From Oscillospiraceae bacterium (GTDB lineage Bacteria; Bacillota; Clostridia; Oscillospirales; Oscillospiraceae): a stretch of DNA of 64,000 bases. Location of the stretch: NCBI GenBank assembly GCA_910575695.1, contig CAJTGJ010000002.1:1-64000 (forward strand), written 5' to 3'. The notes under the pieces are model-generated. The model saw only the letters and a list, made by a program, of their open reading frames with translations, searched no databases and was not told where the DNA came from. This document shows, piece by piece, positions 15,193 through 24,325 of the stretch. Positions within the stretch are counted from its first letter, which is position 1, and every line of letters begins with the position of its first letter. Both the position numbers and the translations under genes were made by a program.

Positions 15193-16710
15193 ATGGAACA
15201 GCCGGAGAGCCGGGGGAAGCGGCGTAAGCGCAAGCCCGTAAAGCCCGCGGCGGAGCTGGCGGCGGAGGAGCTCCAGCAGCAGGACCGCAGGCGCCCCCGC
15301 AGGAAGCTTCGCTGGCGTTGGCTGGTGAATACGCTGGCGGTCACCTTTGTGGTGGTGGCCATTGCGGTGACGGCGTTTTCGCTGGCCATGTACAGCTATT
15401 ACCGCTCCACGGTCGTGGCCTCCCTGGAGAGCAAGGCCCAGACCGCCGCGGGGATGTTCCGCAATTACACCGAGACCACCTATTTGTTTACCGCCCGGCA
15501 GTTCATCAACCAGTTTGAGGAAAAGAGCACCATCGAGGCCCAGATCCTGAACGGCAGCGGCCGGGTGATGATCTCGTCCATGATGGACATTTCCGGCGCC
15601 AACGTGGACACGCCGGACGTGGAGGACGCCATCAGCTCCAAGCGGGTGGTGCCCTATTACGGGCCGGACCCCAGCACCGGCGACCACATCGTGGCCGCCT
15701 CCGCCCCGGTGGTCTACAATAACACGGTGGTGGGCATGGTGCGCATGGTCACATCCCTGCGGCAGGTGGAGGCCCAAATGACCCGTATTATCGCGGTCAC
15801 CTCCGCCATCGGGCTGATCATCCTGATCGTGATGGGGATCACCGCGTCCTATTTCATCAAATCCGTGCTGGACCCGGTGATCCGGGTGACGGAGACCGCC
15901 AAGCGCATTGCCGCGGGCAGCTACGGCGTGCAGATGGAATCCCACTCCGACGATGAAATGGGCGATCTGGTGGACACCATCAACGATATGTCCATGAAAA
16001 TCGACCAGGCGGAGCGCACCCAGTCGGAATTTATCTCGTCGGTGTCCCACGAGCTGCGCACCCCGCTGACCGCCATCAGCGGCTGGGCGGAGACGCTTTA
16101 CAACGGGGAGGTGCGGGACGCCTCCGACGTAAAAAAGGGCATGGGCATCATCGTGTCCGAGGCCCAGCGGCTCACCCGCATGGTGGAGGAGCTGCTGGAG
16201 TTCTCCCGGATGGAGACGGGGCGGTTCAACCTGTCGGTGGAGCCCATTGACATCGTGGCGGAGCTGGAGGACGCGGTTTACACCTACCGGGAGTTTTTCC
16301 GCCGGAAAAACCTGGCCCTGGATTACACGGAGTGCGAGGAGGAGCTACCCATCATCAGCGGTGACCCGGAGCGGCTGCGCCAGGTGTTCTGCAACCTGCT
16401 GGACAACGCGGACAAGCACGGCGGCTCGGGAGGGCGCATTGAGGTGTCGATTTGCCGGGAGGAGAACGAGGAGGCGGACGAGGTGGTTATCCGCGTCCGG
16501 GACCACGGCCCCGGCGTGCCAGAGGACGAGCTGCCCTATATCAAGTACAAGTTTTATAAGGGCTCCTCCAAGGTCCGCGGCTCAGGCATCGGTCTGGCTG
16601 TGTGCGACGAGATCATCAACAGCCACAACGGGGCGCTGGAGATCGGCAACGCCCCGGGGGGCGGCTGTGTGGCGACCGTCCGGCTCCCCATCGGGGTAGA
16701 AAATGTGTAA
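15193..16710 (+). CDS. sensor histidine kinase
   Basis: The protein has 505 aa. A highly charged cytoplasmic N-terminus of about 45 residues is followed by a helix (LVNTLAVTFVVVAIAVTAF), an extracytoplasmic sensor of about 130 residues, a second helix (IIAVTSAIGLIILIVMGI) and a HAMP domain. HisKA has SHELRTPLTAISG with His286. The ATPase domain has NLLDNADKH, DHGPGVPED and GSGIGLAVCDEII. It is coupled to the response regulator upstream, and the VCBS-like lipoprotein may be its extracellular partner. No target genes can be named. Confidence 0.9.
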   Translation: MEQPESRGKRRKRKPVKPAAELAAEELQQQDRRRPRRKLRWRWLVNTLAVTFVVVAIAVTAFSLAMYSYYRSTVVASLESKAQTAAGMFRNYTETTYLFTARQFINQFEEKSTIEAQILNGSGRVMISSMMDISGANVDTPDVEDAISSKRVVPYYGPDPSTGDHIVAASAPVVYNNTVVGMVRMVTSLRQVEAQMTRIIAVTSAIGLIILIVMGITASYFIKSVLDPVIRVTETAKRIAAGSYGVQMESHSDDEMGDLVDTINDMSMKIDQAERTQSEFISSVSHELRTPLTAISGWAETLYNGEVRDASDVKKGMGIIVSEAQRLTRMVEELLEFSRMETGRFNLSVEPIDIVAELEDAVYTYREFFRRKNLALDYTECEEELPIISGDPERLRQVFCNLLDNADKHGGSGGRIEVSICREENEEADEVVIRVRDHGPGVPEDELPYIKYKFYKGSSKVRGSGIGLAVCDEIINSHNGALEIGNAPGGGCVATVRLPIGVENV

Positions 16711-16745
16711 AGAGCAGGGAGTCGAACAAAAGTTTTAAACTGTGG

Positions 16746-16774
16746 TTGCATTTTTCCCCCGGCTCTGGTACACT
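16746..16774 (+). promoter_or_regulatory. promoter of the DUF1385-prmC operon
   Basis: TTGCAT (16746-16751), a 17-bp spacer and TACACT (16769-16774) lie about 50 bp before the DUF1385 start codon. Confidence 0.6.
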
Positions 16775-16822
16775 GTATGGAGACTGCGGGAGGAAGACGG
16801 CACAAAGGAGATAAAACATAAT

Positions 16823-17794
16823 ATGGCAAAACAAGATGTAAAAACCTGTACCCCGTTCAAGACCACGTGCGGCGGGCAGGCCCTGATCGAGGGGATCATG
16901 ATGCAGGGCCCCGCCAAGCGGGCGGTGGTGGTGCGTAAGGCGGACGGGGAGCTGGACATCACCGAGGAGGCCATCAAGCCCCGCTCCGGGCTGGCCAAGC
17001 TGCCCTTTGTCCGGGGCCTGTTCATCTTCTGCGGCTCCATGGTACACGGGATGAAGGCGCTGATGCACTCCGCCGAGGTGTCCGACGACGGCAGCATGGA
17101 GGAGGAAGAACTGACCGGTCTGGACAAATGGATCAGCGACCACTTTGAGCAGGATAAGGCCATGGGCATCATCATCACGCTGGCGGCGGTGCTGGGCATC
17201 TGCTTTTCGGTGGGGCTGTTCATCCTGCTGCCCACCGCGCTGACGGGCCTGATCGGGCTGGTGTGGAAGACCATGCCTCTGTGGGTGCGCTCGGTGCTGG
17301 AGGGCCTGCTGAAGGTGGCCATTTTCATGATCTATCTGTACCTTTGCTCCAAAATGAAAGAGATCCACCGGGTGTTTGAGTACCACGGCGCGGAGCACAA
17401 AACCATCTACTGCTACGAAAACGGCCTGGAGCTGACGGTGGAAAACGTCCGCAAACAGCCCCGGCACCATCCCCGGTGCGGCACCAGCTTCCTGTTTGTA
17501 GTCATCGCGGTGTCCATTTTCCTGTCTATCGTGGTGTTTACGCCGCTGAAGATTGAAAATACCTTCCTGCGCATGGCCCTGCATCTGCTGATGCTGCCCG
17601 TCATCGTGGGGGTGACCTATGAGTTCAACCGCTATGTGGGAGGGCACGACGGCCCGCTGTGCCGGGCGCTCCGCAGCCCGGGTATGTGGATGCAGAACTT
17701 TACCACCTTTGAACCGGACGACTCCATGATCGAGGTGGGGATTGAGGCGTTGAAGCGCGTTCTGCCCGAGGAAAAGGGCGCGGATCAGTGGTGA
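16823..17794 (+). CDS. DUF1385 membrane protein (YqhQ-like)
   Basis: The protein has 323 aa; the start at 16823 has AAAGGAG upstream. The N-terminal block CGGQALIEGIMMQGP is the family hallmark. It has four or so membrane helices (about 115-145, 150-180, 225-250) and a His-rich segment YHGAEHKTIYCYE followed by HHPRCGTSF. The family is widespread in Firmicutes and often encoded just before prmC, as here, but its function is not established. The His/Cys pattern suggests metal binding (inference). Confidence 0.88.
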   Translation: MAKQDVKTCTPFKTTCGGQALIEGIMMQGPAKRAVVVRKADGELDITEEAIKPRSGLAKLPFVRGLFIFCGSMVHGMKALMHSAEVSDDGSMEEEELTGLDKWISDHFEQDKAMGIIITLAAVLGICFSVGLFILLPTALTGLIGLVWKTMPLWVRSVLEGLLKVAIFMIYLYLCSKMKEIHRVFEYHGAEHKTIYCYENGLELTVENVRKQPRHHPRCGTSFLFVVIAVSIFLSIVVFTPLKIENTFLRMALHLLMLPVIVGVTYEFNRYVGGHDGPLCRALRSPGMWMQNFTTFEPDDSMIEVGIEALKRVLPEEKGADQW

Positions 17795-17822
17795 GATAAA
17801 AGAGGAGAGAGGGCGAGAGCCA

Positions 17823-18710
17823 ATGCCGGCCACCTATAACGATCTATATCTGGACGCCCGCCGTGCCCTGAAGGAGACGGGGGTGGAGCAGGCCCAGCTG
17901 GAGGCTCAGGAGCTGTTGTGCCTTGCCTCCGGCAAGGACCGTACCCAGCTGATCCGCGATCTGCCTCTGTACGCCTCCGACGGGGCGGCGAAGCGGTTCC
18001 GCGATTTGCTGGAGCGCCGGATGAAAGGGGAGCCGGTGGCCTATCTTCTGGGGGAATGGGAGTTCTATGGCCTGACCCTGGACATCACCCGGGATGTGCT
18101 GATCCCCCGGCCGGACACGGAGACGCTGGTGGAGCGGGGGATTTTGTTTGTCCGGGACCTGCCCGAGGGCACCCGGGTATTGGATCTGTGCGCGGGAAGC
18201 GGCTGTATCGGGCTGGCGGTGGCGGAGAACTGTCCCAACACGTCAGTGATTTTGGGGGAGTGGTCGGAGGACGCCCTGCGGGTGTGCCGCCAGAACATCC
18301 GGCGGTGCGGCCTGGGCGGGCAGGCGCAGGCCGCCCAGGTGGACGCGCTGGACCCGCCCCCCCGGGTCTTGCGGGATTTTGACCTCATCTTGTGCAATCC
18401 CCCCTATATCCCAACGCTGGAGATCAGGCGGCTGGACCCGTCTGTTAAGGACTATGAGCCCCACTTGGCGCTGGATGGCGGGGAGGACGGGCTGAAATTT
18501 TACCGAGCCATCGCGAAGAAATGGAAATGCGCCCTGAGGCCTGGCGGAAAGCTGATCTTTGAGGTGGGCTATGACCAGGCCCAGGCGGTGGAGGCGCTGA
18601 TGGCGGAGCAGGGCTATCAGGACCTCCGGACCACCATGGACCCCGGGATGCACTGGCGGGTGGTGGAGGGCTGTAACGGACGGAGGGCAGAGCATGAAGA
18701 AATGGTATGA
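17823..18710 (+). CDS. prmC: release factor glutamine methyltransferase PrmC
   Basis: The protein has 295 aa, slightly above the usual 280. It methylates the Gln of the GGQ motif in peptide release factors RF1/RF2 using S-adenosylmethionine. The N-terminal helical domain is followed by a Rossmann methyltransferase fold with VLDLCAGSGCIGLAVA (SAM binding) and the substrate motif NPPYI. It lies 28 bp after DUF1385, a conserved pairing. Its 3' end overlaps the TIGR04076 gene by 17 bp. The release factor gene itself is not in the window. Confidence 0.95.
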   Translation: MPATYNDLYLDARRALKETGVEQAQLEAQELLCLASGKDRTQLIRDLPLYASDGAAKRFRDLLERRMKGEPVAYLLGEWEFYGLTLDITRDVLIPRPDTETLVERGILFVRDLPEGTRVLDLCAGSGCIGLAVAENCPNTSVILGEWSEDALRVCRQNIRRCGLGGQAQAAQVDALDPPPRVLRDFDLILCNPPYIPTLEIRRLDPSVKDYEPHLALDGGEDGLKFYRAIAKKWKCALRPGGKLIFEVGYDQAQAVEALMAEQGYQDLRTTMDPGMHWRVVEGCNGRRAEHEEMV

Positions 18711-19053
18711 CGAGGAATATGAATTTGAGATAGAGGTCATCGGCTTTCTCCACGGGGACCATACGGAGCGGTACTGCCGGAACGGGGAGGAAGTCGGGGA
18801 CAGATATACCTGCACCTACGGCTGTCCCGTCAATCAGGACGGGCAGGGCATCTGCTCCAAGATGATGATGGTGATGTTTCCGGTGATGGAGGCGGTCCGG
18901 AGCGGCGGCGATTTGGAGAACATCGGCGGCGACAGCCCGGACAGCAAGGTGTTCGTGTGCCCGGACGGCTGTGTGATGTTTCGGCTGACCGCGAAAAAGC
19001 TGGAAAATGAGAATTTTTTCAAGGGGAAATTTTTTGACGGGCCTTTCCTGTGA
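18694..19053 (+). CDS. TIGR04076 family small protein
   Basis: The protein has 119 aa with cysteines grouped as YTCTYGCP (near residues 30-37), GICSKM and VCPDGC. It begins with the sequence MKKWYDEEYEFEIEVIGF, and the family typically has a similar beta-strand start. Function is not known; the cysteine spacing suggests metal or cluster binding. It overlaps the end of prmC and is probably co-transcribed. Confidence 0.7.
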   Translation: MKKWYDEEYEFEIEVIGFLHGDHTERYCRNGEEVGDRYTCTYGCPVNQDGQGICSKMMMVMFPVMEAVRSGGDLENIGGDSPDSKVFVCPDGCVMFRLTAKKLENENFFKGKFFDGPFL

Positions 19054-19189
19054 GAAGGACAGGCGAAGGCGGAAGAAAACGAAATATTTTTAAAACACCC
19101 GGTTTATGGGACACATAAAAGAGTAAGATATGGGACAGCAAGGGCCGGCGGCTCCAGATAATTTCGCCGGCGGGAAAGGATGATCGTAC

Positions 19190-20290
19190 ATGGCAGACAA
19201 GAAAAAGCAGGTGGAGGCCGCCGCCCCCGCCGCGGATAAAAAGAAAGCGCTGGACACCTGCATCGCGCAGATCGAGAAAGACTTTGGCAAGGGCTCCATC
19301 ATGCGCCTGGGGGAGAACTCCCACATCGTGGTGGAGGCCATCCCCACCGGGTCCCTGTCCCTGGACGTCGCTCTGGGTATTGGCGGCGTACCCAAGGGGC
19401 GCATCATTGAGATCTACGGTCCGGAATCCTCCGGTAAGACCACATTGGCCCTGCACATTGTGGCCGAGGCCCAGAAGCGGGGCGGCGAGGTGGCCTTCAT
19501 CGATGCCGAGCACGCCCTGGACCCCACCTACGCCCGGGCTTTGGGGGTGGACATCGACTCCATGCTGATCTCCCAGCCGGACACCGGCGAGCAGGGGCTG
19601 GAGATCTGCGAGGCGCTGGTGCGCTCCGGGGCCATCGACGTGGTAGTGGTGGACTCGGTGGCGGCGCTGACCCCCCGGGCGGAAATCGAGGGCGACATGG
19701 GCGACAGCCATGTGGGCCTGCTGGCCCGGCTGATGAGCCAGGCCCTGCGCAAGCTGGCGGGTTCCATCGCCAAAACCAACTGTATTGTCATCTTCATCAA
19801 CCAGCTTCGTGAGAAGGTTGGGGTGGTTTACGGCAACCCGGAGGTGACCACCGGCGGACGGGCGCTGAAGTTCTACTCGTCGGTACGCATGGAGGTGCGG
19901 CGGATTGAGGCCATCAAGAACGGTACCGAGGTGGTGGGCAACCGCACCCGGGCGAAGATCGTGAAGAACAAAGTGGCGCCCCCCTTCCGGGAGGCGGAAT
20001 TTGAGATCATGTACGGCGAGGGTATTTCCAAGCTGGGCGAGCTGGTGGACTTGGCGGTAAAGCTGGATATCGTGCAGAAATCCGGCTCCTGGTTCTCCAT
20101 GGGGGAGACCCGGGTGGGCCAGGGCCGGGATGCGGTGAAGAAGTATTTTCAGGACAATCCGGAAATTGCGGAGCAGGTGGAGGCGGAGGTGCGTGCCAAC
20201 GCCTACAAGCTCATGAGCCGCCAGTCCCAGATTGCCGCCAAGGCCGCAGGCCGGGCGGTGGATGTGTCCGCCGACGATTTTGAAGGATAG
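19190..20290 (+). CDS. recA: recombinase RecA
   Basis: The protein has 366 aa. Walker A is GPESSGKTT (77-85), Walker B is [10 protein letters not shown], and the DNA-binding loops L1 and L2 are present ([27 protein letters not shown]). It forms the strand-exchange filament and activates LexA cleavage in the SOS response. I looked for a Firmicute-type LexA box (GAAC..GTTC) in the 136 bp upstream and saw none, so SOS control at this promoter is not supported by the sequence. recX follows, which is the usual partner. Confidence 0.98.
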   Translation: MADKKKQVEAAAPAADKKKALDTCIAQIEKDFGKGSIMRLGENSHIVVEAIPTGSLSLDVALGIGGVPKGRIIEIYGPESSGKTTLALHIVAEAQKRGGEVAFIDAEHALDPTYARALGVDIDSMLISQPDTGEQGLEICEALVRSGAIDVVVVDSVAALTPRAEIEGDMGDSHVGLLARLMSQALRKLAGSIAKTNCIVIFINQLREKVGVVYGNPEVTTGGRALKFYSSVRMEVRRIEAIKNGTEVVGNRTRAKIVKNKVAPPFREAEFEIMYGEGISKLGELVDLAVKLDIVQKSGSWFSMGETRVGQGRDAVKKYFQDNPEIAEQVEAEVRANAYKLMSRQSQIAAKAAGRAVDVSADDFEG

Positions 20291-20402
20291 CCTGTTTTTT
20301 TGAAAGAAAAGGCAGGCAAAAAGAACTTTAAGCTCACTGACGAGCGGGGTGGGGGGAATACCGATTCTGCCCATCGACGGAACGGACTGCGATGAGATAA
20401 CG

Positions 20403-21098
20403 ATGAAAATTGAGAAATTAGAGCCCTCCAAGCATAAGGAGGGCCGCTGGCTGGTGTGGCTGGAGGACGCGTCCATCGTCCGCGTGGGCGAGGGGGACGT
20501 GGTGTCCCTGGGCCTGTACACAGGGAAGGAGCTGACTGGCGGGGAGGGCGAAGCCCTTGCCGCCGCCGGGGAGCGTTCCAGGCTTATGGAGCGTGCGGTG
20601 GGCCTGCTGTCCCAGCGGCCCATGTCCCGGCGGGAGCTGCTGGACAAGCTGTGCGCCCCGCCCCGGCCTAAGAAGGGGAAGTACCCCTATGACAAGCTGG
20701 ACGATGCCCCCGGCCTTGAAACCATAGAGACCCAGCGGGAGGCCGTCCGGGAACGGGCGGAGGCGGTGGCTGACAGGCTTGCCGAACTTGGCCTGCTGAA
20801 CGACGAGGAATACGCCCGCATGGTGGTGCGCCACTACGCCGCCAAGGGGTACGGCCCCCGGAAGCTGCGGGATGAGCTGTATCGCCGGGGGGTGCCCCGG
20901 GAGTACTGGGAGGACGCCCTTGGGGAGCGGGAACCGGATGACAGCCGGATTGACCAGCTGGCCCGGCAGAAGCTCCGGGGCGGGGAGCCTACCCGGGAGA
21001 ATTTGAAAAAGGTGTCCGACTATCTGGCCCGCCGGGGATACGGCTGGGACGAAATCTCCGGGGCGCTGGAGCGCCTCCGGGAGGAGGAATGGGAATAA
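20403..21098 (+). CDS. recX: regulatory protein RecX
   Basis: The protein has 231 aa from ATG 20403; a GTG at 20349 is an alternative, and the ribosome site is weak for both. It contains the three-helix repeats of the RecX family: SQRPMSRRELLDKL, GLLNDEEYARMVVRHYAAKGYGPRKLRDEL, then VSDYLARRGYGWDEISGAL. RecX binds along the RecA filament and limits its activity. It is encoded 112 bp after recA and abuts the rimO start (TAA-ATG), so recX and rimO are one transcript. Confidence 0.88.
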   Translation: MKIEKLEPSKHKEGRWLVWLEDASIVRVGEGDVVSLGLYTGKELTGGEGEALAAAGERSRLMERAVGLLSQRPMSRRELLDKLCAPPRPKKGKYPYDKLDDAPGLETIETQREAVRERAEAVADRLAELGLLNDEEYARMVVRHYAAKGYGPRKLRDELYRRGVPREYWEDALGEREPDDSRIDQLARQKLRGGEPTRENLKKVSDYLARRGYGWDEISGALERLREEEWE

Positions 21099-22424
21099 AT
21101 GGGGTATAAAGTGGCATTTCAGTCCCTGGGCTGTGCCAAAAATCTGGTAAACACCGAGCAGATGATGGCCCTTTGCCGGGACGCGGGCCACGCCGTCACC
21201 GGCGACCCGGAGGGGGCGGATGTGGCGGTGCTGAACACCTGCGGCTTCATCGAATCCGCCAAGAGCGAGGCCATCGACAGCATTTTGGAGCTGGCGGCGC
21301 TGAAAAGCCAGGGGAAGCTGAAAAAGCTGCTGGTGGCGGGCTGTCTGGCTCAGCGCTATCCCGACGATATCCGGGCCGAGCTGCCCGAGGTGGACGGCCT
21401 GTTGGGCACCGGCAGCTACACCGATGTGGTGTCCGCCGTGGAGCGGCTCATGGCGGGGGAGAGGCCGGAGGAGTTCGGAGATATCCACCGCACCTATGAG
21501 GACGGGGAGAGGTGGGTGTCCACGCCGCCCTATACCGCCTACCTCAAGATTGCGGAGGGGTGCTCCAACGGGTGCGCGTTCTGCGTGATCCCCAAGCTAA
21601 GGGGCAGGTACCGCAGCCGTTCCATGGAAGCCCTGCTGGACGAGGCGGAGGGACTGGCCCGCCGGGGGGTGAAGGAGCTGATCGTCATTGCCCAGGACAT
21701 CACCCGCTACGGGCTGGACCTGAAGGACGGCACCACGCTGGCCAAGCTGCTCACCGAGCTTTGCAAGCTGGATTTCCACTGGATACGCCTCCACTACCTC
21801 TACCCGGAGGCCATTACCGACGAGCTGATCGAGACCATTGCCGCCCAGCCGAAGGTCCTCCACTACCTGGATATCCCCATCCAGCACTGTAATGACGGGA
21901 TTTTAAAAGCCATGCGCCGCCGGAGCACAAAAGCGGAGCTGGAAGCGCTGTTTGCCAGGGTCCGGGCCGCCATGCCGGACGTGGTGCTGCGCACCTCCCT
22001 GATCTGCGGCCTGCCCGGGGAGGGCGAGGCGGAATTTGAGGAGCTGTGCCAGTTTCTGCGGGAGCAGAAGCTCCAGCGGGCGGGGGTGTTTCAGTTCTCC
22101 CCGGAGGAGGGGACTCTGGCGGCGGTGATGGAAAACCAGGTGGAGCCGGAGACCGCCGCCCGCCGGGTAGAGCTGGTGGTGGACCTCCAGTCCCGCATCA
22201 TGGACGAATACAATGAGCAGCGGCTGGGCACGTGCATGGAGGTACTGTGCGAGGGCTTTGACGGGGAGGCCGGCTGTTACGCGGGCCGCACCTATGCCGA
22301 TTCGGTGGACATCGACGGCCGGGTGCTGTTCACAGCGGCGGGGCTTGTCCCGGCGGGGGAGTTCGTGTGGGTGCGGATCACCGGCGTGTCCGACGGCGAC
22401 CTGACGGGGGAGATCGAGGAATGA
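21099..22424 (+). CDS. rimO: ribosomal protein S12 methylthiotransferase RimO
   Basis: The protein has 441 aa. The N-terminal UPF0004 domain starts FQSLGCAKNLVNTE. The radical SAM domain has the CxxxCxxC triad at Cys155, Cys159 and Cys162, and a C-terminal TRAM domain follows. The enzyme adds a methylthio group to an Asp of S12 using two 4Fe-4S clusters. The LGCAKNLVNTE and QHCNDGILKAMRRR motifs favour RimO over MiaB. It starts directly after the recX stop. Confidence 0.95.
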   Translation: MGYKVAFQSLGCAKNLVNTEQMMALCRDAGHAVTGDPEGADVAVLNTCGFIESAKSEAIDSILELAALKSQGKLKKLLVAGCLAQRYPDDIRAELPEVDGLLGTGSYTDVVSAVERLMAGERPEEFGDIHRTYEDGERWVSTPPYTAYLKIAEGCSNGCAFCVIPKLRGRYRSRSMEALLDEAEGLARRGVKELIVIAQDITRYGLDLKDGTTLAKLLTELCKLDFHWIRLHYLYPEAITDELIETIAAQPKVLHYLDIPIQHCNDGILKAMRRRSTKAELEALFARVRAAMPDVVLRTSLICGLPGEGEAEFEELCQFLREQKLQRAGVFQFSPEEGTLAAVMENQVEPETAARRVELVVDLQSRIMDEYNEQRLGTCMEVLCEGFDGEAGCYAGRTYADSVDIDGRVLFTAAGLVPAGEFVWVRITGVSDGDLTGEIEE

Positions 22425-22634
22425 CGCTGTATCACTGTTCGCCGGAGCCGGGGCTGAAGACCCTCCGGCCCAGTGGGAGCCGCTTCGGCAAGCCCCGGCA
22501 GGTATGCCTGACGGCCAGCCTGCCCATGGCCCTGATGTATGGGGTGCGGCATTTCGAGTACACCTAATGCAGGAAAAATATCCGGAGAGCTGGGCGCGGG
22601 CCGTCCAGGATGGAGCGGAAAAAGGAGGACAAGT
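22421..22634 (+). pseudogene. truncated hypothetical gene after rimO
   Basis: An ATGA overlap with the rimO stop starts a 48-aa frame (MTLYHCSPEPGLKTLRPSGS...) that ends at TAA 22565-22567 in the middle of what looks like a folded domain (SLPMALMYGVRHFEYT). A second short frame right after it (ATG 22566) reads MQEKYPESWARAVQDGAEKG and could be the tail of the same gene after a deletion that shifted the frame. The 'LYHCS' start resembles ADP-ribosyltransferase-like or hypothetical Clostridia proteins, but I cannot name the family. The AAAGGAGG of pgsA is within its end. Confidence 0.45.
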
Positions 22635-23171
22635 ATGAATACAGCCAATAAACTGACCATGCTGCGGGTGGTACTGATCCCGGTGTACCTGATCCTGTGG
22701 CACATCGACGCGGCGTGGAGCATCTATGCCGCCCTGGCGGTGTTTGTGGCCGCCAGCCTGACGGATCTGCTGGACGGCTACATCGCGCGGCACTACAACC
22801 AGGTCACCGACTTCGGCAAGTTCATGGACCCCCTGGCGGATAAGGTACTGGTGCTCACAGCCATGGCCTGCTTCTGCTCTGTGGGGCGTTTCCCGGACTG
22901 GGCGTTGGTGATCGTGATTGCCCGGGAGTTCGCCGTGTCCGGCCTGCGGCTGGTGGCGGTGGACAACGGACGGGTCATCGCCGCCGGGTGGTCGGGAAAG
23001 GTGAAAACGGCATCCACCATGGTGTGCCTGTGCCTGATGCACCTCACGGTCCTGCCCATACCCATGGAGATACTGGACTGGGTGTGCGTCCTTGTGATCG
23101 CCGCCACCACCCTGTACTCCGGTATCGAGTATTTTGTCCTCAACCGGGACGTGTTGAACTGGAATAAGTAA
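22635..23171 (+). CDS. pgsA: CDP-diacylglycerol--glycerol-3-phosphate 3-phosphatidyltransferase
   Basis: The protein has 178 aa from ATG 22635 with AAAGGAGG. It carries the CDP-alcohol phosphatidyltransferase signature D-x2-D-G-x2-A-R-x8-G-x3-D-x3-D, seen as DLLDGYIARHYNQ and then DFGKFMDPLADK. Five to six membrane helices are visible. The enzyme makes phosphatidylglycerol phosphate, the committed step to phosphatidylglycerol. A bidirectional terminator follows and separates it from the convergent phosphate permease gene. Confidence 0.95.
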   Translation: MNTANKLTMLRVVLIPVYLILWHIDAAWSIYAALAVFVAASLTDLLDGYIARHYNQVTDFGKFMDPLADKVLVLTAMACFCSVGRFPDWALVIVIAREFAVSGLRLVAVDNGRVIAAGWSGKVKTASTMVCLCLMHLTVLPIPMEILDWVCVLVIAATTLYSGIEYFVLNRDVLNWNK

Positions 23172-23205
23172 AAAAGTCCGGCCCGCTCCTGTGGGCCGGA
23201 CTTTT
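23171..23205. terminator. bidirectional terminator between pgsA and the phosphate permease
   Basis: AAAAGTCCGGCCC pairs with GGGCCGGACTTTT around an 8-nt loop, with A-run on the left and T-run on the right, so it can act on both converging transcripts. It overlaps the last codon of the permease gene. Confidence 0.85.
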
Positions 23206-24151
23206 ATCTCGTCATGATCCGCGCCAGCAGAAAGGCGATTCCCCCGCAGGCGGGGAAGGTGAGAATCCAGGCCCCCGCCATCTGCCCCATAACGGTCCTG
23301 CTGGCCCCACGGCCCGCGCCGCACACGGCGGCCACCTTGGCGTGGGTGGTGGACACGGGCAGTCCCAGGGCGGAGCACGCCAGCAGCACCGCCCCCGCCC
23401 CCAGGTCCGCCGCCAGCCCCTCGGCGGGGGAGAGGGAGGCCAGCTCGGTGCCCACCTTTTCCACGATGGGCTTGCCGCCCAGGGCGGTGCCCAGGGCCAT
23501 CACTCCAGCGGTGAGCAGGGCCAGCGCCAGCCGGGAGGAGCCCTCTGTCCCGTCAAGTCCGTCGGTGAGCAGCAGCAGGGCCAGGAACTTCTGCCCGTCC
23601 TGTACCCCGTGGAGCAGGGCGGTGAGGGCGGCGGCCCACCGCTGTCCCAGGGCGGGCCTGCGGAGCCTCCCGGTGAGGACGCGGCGGATCAGCCGCCCCG
23701 CGATGACCCCCGCTGGCAGGGACAGCCCCAGCCCCGCCAGCGCCATCAGCCAGGCCCTGCCGTTGAGCCGGGCCAGCCCGCCCCCCAGGGCCAGCGCTCC
23801 GCCGGACAGCCCCGCCAGCAGGGCGTGGCTTTCGCTGGTGGGCAGGCCGAACCGCCACGCCGCCACAGCCCACAGAACGATGGACAGCATGGCCGCGTTG
23901 AGTGCTGCCGCGGCGGAATGGGGGTCGCCAAAGTCTACCAGTTCCCCGATGGTGGCGGCGACGGCGGGGAAGCACAGACAGGCCATCGCAGCCCCGGCGA
24001 AGTTGCACGCCGCCGCCAGTATGACCCCCCGGCGGAAGCTCAGCGCTCCGGAGCCTACGGCGGTGGCGATGGCGTTGGGAGCGTCTGTCCAGCCATTTAC
24101 AAAAATCACTGACAGCACCAGCAGACGTGCCAGCGAAACTGTGATATTCAC
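23204..24151 (-). CDS. PiT-family inorganic phosphate transporter
   Basis: The protein has 315 aa from a GTG at 24151 (GGGGGAATTG upstream); the reading frame is open much further, but that part is antisense to the dgt gene. The family's duplicated motif is visible as FVNGWTDAPNAIATAVG near the N-terminus and the second signature as LPVSTTHAKVAAVCGAG near the C-terminus, with LLHGVQDGQK in the middle. About eight to ten hydrophobic helices. It moves phosphate with protons or sodium, and is expected to be a low-affinity constitutive uptake system. No PhoU-like partner gene is adjacent. Confidence 0.9.
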   Translation of the reverse strand: MNITVSLARLLVLSVIFVNGWTDAPNAIATAVGSGALSFRRGVILAAACNFAGAAMACLCFPAVAATIGELVDFGDPHSAAAALNAAMLSIVLWAVAAWRFGLPTSESHALLAGLSGGALALGGGLARLNGRAWLMALAGLGLSLPAGVIAGRLIRRVLTGRLRRPALGQRWAAALTALLHGVQDGQKFLALLLLTDGLDGTEGSSRLALALLTAGVMALGTALGGKPIVEKVGTELASLSPAEGLAADLGAGAVLLACSALGLPVSTTHAKVAAVCGAGRGASRTVMGQMAGAWILTFPACGGIAFLLARIMTR

Positions 24152-24325
24152 CGCAATTCCCCCATTTCTATGGTCAAAATGCTGTTTGAGTATACGGTGT
24201 GAGGGGGGGCAAATATGACAAAAGAAATAATTTTGAGAAATTTTGCAAAAATAAAAAGGTTTTTTCCCGGCAGCAGGGTATAAGAGTGTATAAAGGCAAC
24301 GTTGCCCAGTTGGGAGGGACGCAGC

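Noticed and set aside
14542..16050. 502-aa minus-strand frame over the response regulator and kinase
   Set aside because: His/Gly/Arg-rich antisense translation of two clear genes.
19054..19189. LexA (SOS) box before recA
   Set aside because: No GAAC-N4-GTTC-like palindrome could be found in the 136-bp leader.
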